Below are positions 25,040 through 36,839 of a stretch of DNA of 64,000 nt, one piece after another; position 1 is the first letter of the stretch, and the number at the start of each line of letters is the position of its first letter. Position numbers and translations under genes: made by a program. This stretch comes from Straminergon stramineum (lineage: Eukaryota; Streptophyta; Bryopsida; Hypnales; Calliergonaceae), in the NCBI GenBank assembly GCA_963920665.1, contig OY987266.1, positions 377,001 to 441,000 on the forward strand. Direction: 5' to 3'. The notes beneath the pieces were generated by a model. That model worked only from the letters and a program-made list of their open reading frames with translations. It did no database searches and was not told the DNA's origin.

Positions 25040-27374
25040 CTCTACATTCAATATATTACAAATACTATCAATGTGTGCATTGAAAATTGTACCCTTTACA
25101 ATTATGGACCTTTACAATTAAAATCGTATAACGTTAAATGTACATGAGTTAATACTATTAAATAAGTAAAAAAAAAGGAAATCTGAGGGTCTTATAGTTC
25201 AGAGGAGAAACATACATCCTCATCTTCCTTAAATTAACAAACTTCATCTCAAAATCTTCATTACAAATGAAGATGGTGTCGAAGTATATGATAATTATGT
25301 TTCACTGTAAGAATTCATTCTAGTTCATGCACCTTACAATGCACTATACAATGAACACTCCTCATATTCTCCAATGTTTCCACTATAACATTCTAAAATT
25401 GCTTCCACCCAATTCCTACTACTCTAATGCAATACCACATGGTTTTCTATGTTCTGAAGATAGAAATTGCAAAGTATATGCCCTAAAAATTAAAGAGATG
25501 ATTTCGAATGTTACTTCCTAAAAACAAGCATGTAACATGTTTGCATTACACCAAAACTTAAAGCAATACAAGGTTGTCCTCTAGAATGACAACTACATTA
25601 AAAAATTGGATGCAAGTACCTGATGTGCGAGTTCTTGTTGCTCTACACAAGGTCAATCGCCAAGCACCACAAATAATTGTATTGCTTCTTCTCTCTAATC
25701 TTGTGCTTCAACCTGTTCACCCCTCCTATACAAAGAAAAGTCATAGTCTCTTTTAATATCAACAATTTTGAATATGATTATCCTTCTACGCAAAGATTTG
25801 AAGATCCAAAACACATCTTATAAGGCACTACTCTATCGTTCTTAACAATGACCTTCGAGAAATACTAACATTTGCAATTTCTAGACCATCAATTACCACT
25901 TCTCAAAATAACAATTGTAGCACATATACTTTGTACAAATGAGTATAATGTCAAAGTACTTAAATGGCAAGCAACATAGGACTAAAAAATTACAAGTACA
26001 AAGTCATACAAAGGACTGCTTCTATAAATCTACATTGAATTTCTAAATAGGTGCATTTTAAAACAAGTGCCTTGTGCCGTCAATACAATGTTGAATGATG
26101 GATGTTTAGGCACAATGAAATTAAATCAACTAAGTCCAAGGTTACAAAAAAATAATATATAATGGTCTTCATATATGAACACTAAAAAATGTGGGTGAAG
26201 GTTTCATAGTTGGTATTGACAATTTCATTATTATACATTAAAATGTAACCCCACTATCTAATTTACAAAATGTACATGTGTTGCTTGAACACAATTCATT
26301 GCAATAGAAATGTGAACTTGAGGAAAAACACTAAAAAATCAAAGAAATTAAAAAAAAATTAAATGGGAAACCCAATGTAAAGAATAAACTAAATTGGAAT
26401 AGTACTAAAGTACTTTAATTTTTTTTTAAATTCTTTGTGTTAACTTGGAAGAAATTTGAATAAACTTTAACAAATAAAAGATCAAATCAAATTATAATTA
26501 GAAAGCATTAAATTAGTTTAAAGTATAACAACATTAAATTGTCAACTGATTTATTAAAAAATTAATACCAAAAGAATAAATGCAAAACATACTGAAATAA
26601 AATAAATTAGAATTACAATAAGATAAATTAAAATACAATTAAAATGTTATACAATACTAAAAAAATTAAACATCAAAACTAGTATGAATTTAAATTCATT
26701 TTATGAAATTAATTTCGAATTGAAATAAATGTATAACACATTTGAATTGAAAAGGGACCCCCCCCCCGCAAAACCCTTAGACTACAAGCAATTGAAATTC
26801 ACAATGAAGACAACTAAATAAAAGTGGAATTCACAGAACTAGACATTTTCCAATAAAGACTTTCATGCTTTTCACATTTCCCGTTGTCACATTATAAATG
26901 CGTTCATTATGTGAAAATACATAATTGTTTGTTAAATTGGAGGGTTTTTTTTTTAGAGTCTCAAGAAATAAATGGGGTCATACTCCACTTGAACTCTTTT
27001 TTTTTACCTCTATTTGACAAACATTTAGTTTTTTTAATTTCTATACTTGAAGATGTTATAATATTTTAATTTGTTTATTTGAAGTTGTAAAAAATAAAAG
27101 GTAAAGCTTGTTTTACCTTTTCTTTGATTTTTTTAATGGATTACAAGTCCATGTAGATGATGTGGATAGACTTATCAAAGATAGGAGATGGCCCATAGGT
27201 GTATTATGGCCCATGTGGAATTTTAATGGCCAAAATCCACTAGCTTAGGTGGATGGCATGGAGGTTGAGGTGGCAGATAAGGTGGAGGGTCATCATCTTC
27301 CTCCTCCTTGTTTTGCTTAGGGAAATCCGTCACTTTGAGAGGGCATTATACATTGTACGTGGAGATTCTGGTGT
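25040..27374. other. AT-rich DNA, no gene supported
   Basis: Very A/T-rich, with a run of nine C near 26,758 and short frames only. No recognisable element was found. Confidence 0.45.
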
Positions 27375-27810
27375 TGAAATTTTGAGAGCTTGTGTATCTT
27401 GTTTTTGTGTTTCCAAAAAGCTATCACTCATTAAATTTGGAGTTTGTATGTATAAGTTATGAGTTTGGGAATGAAATGTTGTGGAGCTGCCTCAAACTTT
27501 CAAGAAAGTGAGCTTTGATAATCTATGAAAGGTGGAAAGTACTTTAGTTTTGAGTGAAATTTGGAGAGCTTGTAGATATTCATGTTAACTTTCCAAAATG
27601 GGTTTATTTTCTTAATTTGGAGGTAGTATGTGAAAGTTATAAGCTTGGGAGTGAAGTATAGGTGAGCTGCCTTTGAGTTGGGAAGGGTGAACTTTGACCG
27701 ACCATAAAAGTCGGACAGTAGCTTAGTTTTGAGTGAATTTTGGAGAGGTTGGAGAACTTGTTAGCTTTCTAGGGACATATTACACTCTTAATTTGGAGTT
27801 TGTAAAGCGG
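27375..27810. repeat. Imperfect tandem repeat, period about 175-180 bp, two to three units
   Basis: The motif series TTTGGAGAGCTTGTAG, then AACTTTCCAAAA, then TTAATTTGGAG, then AAGTTATAAGCTTGGGAGTGA, then GAGCTGCCT recurs from about 27,390, 27,565 and 27,735, with the last unit cut short. No coding content. Confidence 0.6.
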
Positions 27811-30800
27811 ACGTGACACTCATTCATCTTTTAGACACTTCTTTAAAGGGAGTTTATGAAGAATATGACTTTTTTTTCTATTATTTTTTACCACACATAA
27901 TGTATATTGAGACTCCATGACATCTTTTGAGGGGTGTATGAAAATGTGATAGTATTTTGGTTCATATGGCATCATCCAGGGGTTTATTATTATATTTGTG
28001 ATTTTATATGACTAAGGGATCTTCCATTATTTGGGCCACATCTAGTTGCAGCTAGAAGCCCCGTGTTTTCCAAAAGCAAGGCCTCTCTACTCGACAGCGT
28101 GCATTGAACTAACACTGGTCACTGAACTTGTATGTGACTTCTATGTATACCTATTACTCATAGAGTACAAACCCAAAGAATCGTAAATCAATATATAAGG
28201 TACACGTTCATTTATGGTATTAGTTGCCTGGAAATACCTTCTAATGTATACAAACATCGTTCAACATTTTTGGATGTAATCTCTTCTCTCCCCTGTCAAA
28301 ACTATTGGAGTTTCCTATACAGATTGTTTTAACTCCTACAAATATGGAAGCGTGATACTTTCAGCAATTGAAGTTTTAAAAGTTAAAACCAATTGACTAA
28401 ATAATTGCGTGGTTATGTACTACACATAAACGAATGTGAATTCCCTAGGATTCATATGTAGAAGCACATTAGTGCTAACAACTGTCTTCCACATACAAAA
28501 TCAATGAACATACCTCTTCCTATGTTGATATTAGTTCAAAGTATACTAATGAAATATTTTTGTCTACAAACAACAAAATAATTTTGATGATTTACAAAAT
28601 ATAAATCAACTTCATTTTCTTTATATAAATGTAATATAAGTCCAACTTCTATGATTGGTGAAACCAAGTTATAGAAATATTTTTAATTAGATTTTCATTC
28701 ACATTGATCAATCATGTCCTATCTCCAAAGTTTCTCAGAGACTATTATCCATATTCCTTTCATTTCTGGCAAAGCGAATCAAATTCTTAATGGAAGCTTA
28801 TTCTCTCAATTGTTTCCATTTGTAATATGTTGATGAAAGTTTATTCTCACAACTATTTTCATTTGTACTAACTAGCACTATTGCTTACAATTGTAGATGA
28901 TGGATTGAGATATTAAATAGTACCGTTGTCCACATTTGAACATTGCTTTACATGAAGTAACAGTGGCCATTTCTTCATGTTTACAATAGTCATGGACAGT
29001 ACATGCTGGGTTCCTCAACTAAAGTCACTGGTTTTGTTTTCTTCATTTGCAGATACATTCACTTGCTTCTCCAGCCATAGGTACTAACCTTCTTGTTATT
29101 CTTCTAGCAAGGTTTTTTATAGTAGGGTTTTGGAATCACTTAGAAGAGAGGATGCCATTCACGATATTATGGTAAGACGATAGATTTACGATACTGTACT
29201 TTAGGTGATCTTATAGCTTTAGTATGTTCTTTTTGAAACAAATGCTTCGTTGGAGTACTACTACAGTTTTCTTTTAGTTGTGCATCTCCCAAATCACCTG
29301 TGCTCTACAGTGTTGCAAGTGTCCTTCAAATTCAACTACACTAATTTATGAAGAACGGAAAGAAGGGAAACATAAGAAGGTAATGTAGCTTCCTACAATG
29401 TTGTGTGCACAATGAAACATGTTGGCGGAAAAGTAGTTTGTCATCCTTAGCATCCAGACAAAAATCAAGTCCTTACAAATTTTGATCTGTAATTGCTTCT
29501 TTCCAATCAAATTTCGACCACTATAGGTTTGAAGTTCTACTTTGCTAGCCTAATGTCCTGTTGAAGTTTCATACTACATGAATATAGGAAGCAATCTCAA
29601 AGATAAGCAACTGCGATTGGTCAAATTTTGAAACTCAAAAATGGGAATTCGCACAGTAATAGACGAAGTCGACTAGCGCTGACGAATAAACAAACATAGA
29701 CGGAGACCAAGTGACTGAAGATCATAGCCAGCTTCAACCTCAAAGTTCAATTACACCAATGTCATAAAGAACATCGCAATGCACTAAGAAATAAGACCTT
29801 ACTCAGATGAAGTCGACCAAGTGAAGGCAGACGAAGTCGACAAACGCAGAAGAGGAGCGGCAACGTCAAATTCAAACCACAAAAGACAGATTTTTGGAGG
29901 TCAAATTATTGAATGACCGAGGTTGTGGTAAGTATAACATCGGAATTCCTTCGTCGTCACAAATTTGAATGAAACATCTCCTGCCGCAAGACTAATCCAA
30001 GCACTTGCAGGACTTGCACAGCAAAGGAAAAAAATGAAAAGTTAGAGGACAGAGATTCCAAGTCACGGTGGAAGACTTCTAGACGTGGCGCAATACAAAT
30101 TCCATGCGACGCAAGATCAAGGTCCACTGCCACGCCCCAGGAAGGAAAGCATGGCGCGGTAGAAAGAGGCGCAGGAAGTGGAGCACCTGGCTCGGTAGAA
30201 GGAGGCGCAGGAAGCGGAGTAACTGGCGTTGCGTGGAAGGAATTCATACAACTAGCGGAATGTGGCAGGGGAGGGGAATGTCCAATAGAAATTTCTCAAT
30301 TGAAACAAAAAGTCAAACTTGAAATCACAAGGTATGTAAGAGAGCAAGTACACCTATAATATATTCTATAAATTATGCTAGTAGTCCAACAAATCCACAA
30401 CACTGTCGATTCTAAATCACAAACTACAAATACAACTTGCAAGCGCAAGTCCAACAAAGTTTAACAATGCAAGAATTTGGTAAATGAATAGTGACCCTCC
30501 GTGCATGCGGAGGATCACTGTTCATCTAGGCTCCTTATTTTTCCATTCGCAATATCAATTCCTTAGAAGGCGACAAAGACGATAAAAAATCCGATGATGA
30601 AAGAAACTGCATGGGTTTGCTTAGGGTTACCTATTTGCGAGGCATGCACTACCGAGAACCTTTGATGTCAGCAAATTCTTCCAGCACTCTCCAATGTCGA
30701 CAAATTCCTCCAGCACTAGATGCTTCCTATCCTTCAATCAGCAGATTACGAAATGAGATACGTTATGTAAAAAATTAGAGGTTGGGAGCCAACAGGAAGC

Positions 30801-31667
30801 CTAGAGCACTAAACTGTTTTCAATTGAAAAGGAAATCACAGATGGTCCATTGATATTTGATAGAAGTAGATGATGTTCAAACATTACAAATGTGCAATTG
30901 CCTAGAGCTTGGGTCCAGCAAGTAGCTTGCAACGATGAAGAAATTTAGAAAACGGATGCTAAAATTCATTATTAGATTTAAAAAAGCAATGTGCACTTGA
31001 TGTTTGCCAATTGAGTAGTATGTATTGTAGCTAGAAACTAGAGCTTCATTTGCACATACGCAATTGTAAGTTAGAGAATAGTGCGCTCCACGACCAATGC
31101 AAACACTTGTGAAAAACAAGCAATGGAAATAAAGTAGGACTTACTGCATATACTTGATGTTAGAGGCTTAGGGTTTGGTTGACGAAGCTCGTGTCTGTGA
31201 GAGGCGTAAGTTTTGGTTTCACCAGACTTTGTTGTCCTAGAATCTATCGGAAGGAGTCAAATGAAAGTCTTGTACTTTTTTAATATAGTTCATCCAAATG
31301 TATCCATTAATTCTATCTATCACTCTGTTTGTGACCTAATTTCTGTCTTTGACGATGTTGAAGTAGAAGTCATAGGGAATGTAGGTTTTTTTATGTTATT
31401 GTTATGGTGCTGTAAGGTTAAGGTTGCATGCTTTTTCTTTTCCACTTTTAAACTTTTCATAGAATTAGGAACAGTGAAGTACGCTGATTACTTTCGAAAG
31501 CCAATGTTGTTTTGATTTTAGATGAAAACTAGATCATTGAACATGAGTTCAATTAGATAAAATCATATGGAGATTTATGAAAATCTCCAAATGAAGAGAA
31601 CCTCATGGTAAACCAATTCCCAGGAAGGTTTTTTTTCCATTTCTTACAAAGTGCTGAAGTGGCTATA
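27811..31667. other. AT-rich DNA, no gene supported
   Basis: The stretch 30,130-30,240 is more GC-rich and has two near-identical pieces around GGAGGCGCAGGAAG that create a short proline-rich frame on the minus strand. I see no gene. The open frame at 31,213-31,515 has no motif, no splice context and low-complexity composition. Confidence 0.45.
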
Positions 31668-33799
31668 TTAACCCCTAAAGTTCCTTGACTCTATTATCAT
31701 CAAAAACCCTCGGAGATTGCCATTTCTAATACAAGCACAAAATTTTTGAAAAATATGATTTTTGGACACATGTAACTATAGGATCTCGTAGTACAATAGA
31801 TTGAGAGTATGTGGAAAAAAATTCAGAAATTTTCACCATGTAGATTGCAAGATATTAGCATCTAAAGCGACAAAAATCCTTTTCTAGGTCGTGTGAAAAT
31901 AGGGTTGCTGTAGTTCACAAGGTCACATTTGTATGAAAAAATGTCCAAAATGGTGGTGCTTCTTTAAATTCATTCTTCAATGCAAGTTGACTACATGCTT
32001 CAAAATTTTCAGATCATTTGGAATTGTACAACATATAGGAAAAAAATAGTAAGTAGAAAGATGTAGAGAATGATTCAAAATATTGAATTGTTAACAATTT
32101 AGTAATGGGATTGAGAAATCCCAATCCCAATGGTTATAATGTTGTAATAAACAATCTACGATTCATGTTTTAAATTTTTTCAAAAAATATTGGAAATTCA
32201 ATTAAATAAAGAACTTCAAAGTTTATTTCAGAGTAGAGAATCCACACTTGCCTACAAGCTTAAACATCTCATAACTTCTGACTCATTGATGAAAATGCAA
32301 TGATTTCAGTACAAGAGAATCTATATTCTATCTGACAAAAATTTGTCAAATGCTTTGTTAGTGGGAACTTGTAGATTCGGCCAATAATTTGACAAAATTC
32401 TATCAACTATTTTGTCATTTCACTAGAGTTTTTGTCAACTTCTATTCCCTAATACCCTCCTTTGTTAGTTGTCCCATTGCCATGATGGCCTAATCAATGG
32501 TTACCAATGCCCTTATATTTTGTAAAAGACAAAATATTAAAATTGCTTTAAATTTAAACATTGATATATTAAGTGAAAATGCAAGTATAAACAACCTATA
32601 GCCATCTTGATATTGCACTTCATAAACCACTTTTGTTTTGTGATTCTAGAATGGGAAGAGAGCTTTCTATATACACATGGGGTGGTTGGAGGTAGAACAA
32701 CCCATATGAGATATGTCATTTAGAAGTTGCAAGAGCTCAACCGCTCATAGTTAAGTTTGAAATAGGATTTGTATTGAAACTAGAATTTCAGACCTCATTT
32801 AGGCATAGTAGAATAAATTTTTTTTTAAATTTCAACTAAAAAAATTTGGAAAATCAATTCAAATTTCATGTCCAAAAATCCGTTTGATATTTTGATACTC
32901 CAATCAAAAGTTATGGACAAATTTCAAAGGGGCGGTGAAAGGGATTTTTTTTTTTACTTTTTCAAACATCCTCGCTGAAATTTGTTCATAACTTTTGATT
33001 GGAGGATTAAAACATCAAAATTATTTTTGGACATGAAACTTGAATTGATTTAGGAACTTGTTTTAGTTCAAAGTTTTTTTGAAAAGTTATTCTACTATAC
33101 CTAAATGAGGTCTGAAATTCTAGTTTTAATACAATTCTTATTTCAAACTTAACTATGAGCGGTTGAGCTTTGCAACTTTTAAATGTCATATCCCACATGG
33201 GTTGTTCTACCTCCTACCACTCCATCTATATACGGAGAGCTTGATTTGTACACACAACCCAAGCGAAAATATCTATGATAGTGAATGAAAAGGTAAATGT
33301 ATAAAGAACCTAATGGAATCTTTGTATTTTTGACAAATAGGGAGAAGAGAATCAAACATGAATTACAAATTTTATAACAACTTGACAAAAAATTGACATG
33401 TTCTCACAAATTGACAAGATGAGGTAGTAATAACATGGCTATTGTCATTTTGGACAATTCTTTGTCAAAAGCTTGTCATCTAGGACTACATTTCCTTATA
33501 GTGTTTAAAGCTTTCTATGCATATATAAATCTAGAAAATCGATTTCAAATTTTTATTTTTGAGAGAAACAATTTTATCAAATCTACCTGGACTGCCCAAG
33601 TTCAGAAAGAAACTACATATTAGGCCATAACTGTTGACTCATATTTCCAAATGCCCTGAAGTTTAGTACATATGAAAGATATTCCTTGTCCATGCCTTCT
33701 ATTAAATTTTGGGCCAAAAACATGGAAATGTCTAGTCACATGTATCTGCCTAAAGAAGTTATGTTGCCAAAAAACACACCTTGGTCCACTAGGGGTTAA
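31668..33799. mobile_element. Possible TTAA-bounded element (copy b) enclosing a large palindrome
   Basis: Both edges read TTAACCCCTA in inverted orientation (left 31,668; right 33,796-33,799). The right edge continues GTGGACCAAGG, resembling the termini at 40.4 and 41.7 kb; the left edge diverges after ten bases. The palindrome at 32.6-33.2 kb lies near the centre. No coding capacity. The pairing of these two ends is inferred. Confidence 0.4.
32655..33240. repeat. Large imperfect inverted repeat (palindrome), arms about 270 bp
   Basis: Left arm 32,655-32,935 and right arm 32,975-33,240 are reverse complements with scattered differences. Paired landmarks: AGGTAGAACAACCCATATG with CATGGGTTGTTCTACCTCC; GAATTTCAGACCTCATTTAG with CTAAATGAGGTCTGAAATTC; CTCCAATCAAAAGTTATGGA with ATAACTTTTGATTGGAGGAT. 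The short centre is T-rich. No coding content. Confidence 0.85.
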
Positions 33800-36575
33800 A
33801 TGTTATAATTGTGCTTCAAATTATAGCATTAATCCAACTATTGAATGTATACTATGGTTTTCATCCATAGTTTGGCAATGCCATCTCAATTTTTTTTTTT
33901 TAAAATTGTTTTGTAATTTCATCCAAGGTTTCTAACATTTAGAGGGGCATTCTGTAGCAAAAATATATTTTTAGGGATTAATATAGCAATAGGAAGTCCA
34001 AGAAGAAGGCCTTATTTCCACTCATGGAACTTAAAGAGTGCTAATAATTTTCTCACAAGTAAATTTTGAAGGAAATTTCAATATTTTCTTTGTGGAATTT
34101 TCACCATGAAGTAGGAGTAAGTACTGGTTTGACACTATTTGGATGGAATTTGAAATTCTCATTATACAACTTCTATTTGTATTTTGCATCCAAAGAATTC
34201 TAACACAAATTACTTCATAAGGACATTCTCCAAATCAGCAATTGTAGAAAACTTATTTGTCTCGTAGGGATGGAGCTCATTTCATGTGGTATGATAATCT
34301 GTTGCTGAATGTGCAACAAATTACCCTTTGGAGGCAATATTAAATCTAAATTTTCTAGAACTTGTCTACTAGTTCACATTGAAAACCATAATACCATTCT
34401 TTGTTGTCATTTTCGTGCATGCATAGTTGTATGAAATTCACCTACGAATTTCTTGAAAATCATAAACACAAAAGTAAAATTTACAAGTTGTCTTCCAAGA
34501 AAATTATGTCATCAAAATAGGATTCATGAAAGAAATGCTTTAAATATTCTGATGTTTTTAAAAAAATGAAACTACCCACAGGAATATGAAGTCCTAGTTG
34601 ATGTTTACTTAAATGTGAGAGCACCGAAAGTAGAGAAGAAGGAATTGGATCAATGAATTTCTTTTGTACTATTAGTATGGTATTGTTTGAGTTCCACATC
34701 AAATAACAAATTCAATAATTTGTTGAATGAAGTAACTAAGAAATACATTATTAGAATAACATTCATTACTTGAACTTTAAGAAAATTAAATGGAAGAAGT
34801 TGGTATAATTCTATATTCTTCTATTAATGTGCAAAAACTTGAGGGTCTCATCGAATCACTTATTATAAAAATTCGAAAAGTTTTCATAATTTGGAAAATA
34901 GATGTAAGAGGAACGAACTACTTTTAGAGTTTTAGGTACTAGGAATTTCCTTACAAAATTTTTGAAGTTTTGATATTTTAAAGGTAGTGCAATGTAAAAT
35001 CTATGAGCTTTTCTCTTATAGTTTATTGGTATGTTTCAATAGTGTGAAGTAATGATTGCTATGTAAATATAGTTGTCTATTGAACATAGGATATGAACCC
35101 TTCAAAGATATGAGAGGCCTTGCAACAGTCAATGTTATTCCTTCATTTGAATTCTCATGAAGTTTATTATTTCAAAAGTTTGTATCAAAGGTAGAAGTTG
35201 ATTTGTTTTATAAAATGTTCAGAAATTGAATTAGATTTCCTTCAACCCAAATTGGATTGAATTAAGATAATATTGTTAAGAATAATCACATTTATATGAG
35301 AAAAGAAAGTACATAGTTTATAGTTCTAAGGAGGAATTGGAATGGATGTATGTACTAATGTAATGATATTTAAAAGTGTTTGAAGTGTTGAACAATTCAC
35401 AATGAAATTTCTATCTATTGGAGTATTTGTAGGAACTCTATTTTTGATATGGATCAGTATATGTAGGATCGGGCATTTCGGTCACATTGGAAGTAGTGAA
35501 CTTATTGTTTGTAAGGTAGAAGGCTTCTTAAGTGCTTCCTTCTATAGATGTGGTAATCCAGAATTAGGATATAGAACGTAGGAAGTGAACTTCAATTTGT
35601 ATTTGAAATATCAGATATTATAGTATTGAAGGTAATTGAATTTGTTGGGGACTATCAAAAAATATTCGGAAGTGCTAGAAAGTAACATTGATAAGTTACG
35701 TTTAGGAATAGTGGATCTTTTCTTAAAAAAAGATGGGAAGATTGTGGACTTTAGTTGAAAGGTCTCCACAGGTTTAATTTTGTACGAGACCTTTGTTTTT
35801 TCTTTCATCTCTAAAGAGATGATTTTGAAGGATTATAGCATTTTCAATGGGAAGAGTGGAAGACACCATTGTGTTTTAGATTAAAGCAAAAGATAATAGT
35901 GAAGGCAAAAAAATAAAATAGTCGTGCTGGGAAGAATTTGTTCTAGACTAATAGGCTTTTGGCAGTGGAAGTTGTAAGTGCAATATGTAATGTTCGTTTC
36001 ACTTACTATTACTCTTATTTCAGCTAGTATTTGAATAAACGATAGAGGGAAGAAAATCATATTCAAGTATGTTTTGCAAATGTTTGTAAAGAGCCTTATT
36101 TTGTTTTAGTGCAATTTGTAATTTTTGAAGATTCTTAGAAGTTGTGGTTGACGTTATTTAAATTTATTGTATATATATGGAGGTAGACTGAAGACACAAG
36201 ATCATGAAGACAGAGCAATTGAACGTTGCATAACCATGTGAAGGTTGGTTTTGTATGATTGATTGAAGAAAATTGCAATGGAAGGGTTTGGTAGTCCCGT
36301 GGTCTTCAATGCAATTGGCAGTTTGGTGGTTGCAAGTGAACGAAGGACCATAGGAGAACGATTGAAGCGTGTGGTATGAGCAAGACTTTTCCAAGAAGAA
36401 GATGGAATTCCTACGAATGGAGATTCACACACTATGAATGGGATGGTGCAACTTCTTGGAAACAATGGGAGTGTCATGGGAGTGGGTGTGGTGGATACTA
36501 GTTTTGCATGTGGTGATGAACTTCATCAATTGAAGTTGCGTCCCTTCAAAATTGCAGTTTGTGTTACACATATAG
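33800..36575. other. AT-rich DNA, no gene supported
   Basis: Only short frames to about 36,180. From 36,250 to 36,560 the plus strand reads as a fairly protein-like stretch (for example SPVVFNAIGSLVVASERR), broken by a stop. It may be the decayed 5' part of the transposase-like gene that follows, but I cannot identify it. Confidence 0.35.
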
Positions 36576-36685
36576 GCAATTTCATTAAAATGGCGGTATG
36601 ACGGTAAAATGGTGCAAAATATGTAAGAAATTGCACGACATTCCATCAAAATGGCAGAATAATACCGCCATTTTAATGAAATTGC
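36576..36685. mobile_element. Small hairpin element (MITE-like) with 24 bp inverted ends
   Basis: The left end GCAATTTCATTAAAATGGCG continues GTAT, and the right end is its exact reverse complement. The interior of about 60 bp contains a third, partial AAAATGG copy. Related AAAATGGCG ends occur at 60,591-60,719 and singly at 58,190. It is inserted between two stretches of protein-like sequence. Confidence 0.65.
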
Positions 36686-36839
36686 ATGTACATGCTCTGG
36701 ATGAAAGAGAATGGGTTGGTAAAGTGGTAGGGAAGTTGCTCATTGATTGCCTTCATAAAGTCATATGGTGGCGTCGATCTTTAGTCCGTTGGGCACATCC
36801 TTCGAAAGTGTGAACAACGAGCAATATTGGAACAAAAGG

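Noticed and set aside
30104..30322. Arginine-rich plus-strand frame and proline-rich minus-strand frame
   Set aside because: Produced by a short GC-rich duplication; no start context, motif or continuation.
31213..31515. 100-codon open frame on the plus strand
   Set aside because: Low-complexity hydrophobic translation in AT-rich DNA, with no motif or splice context.
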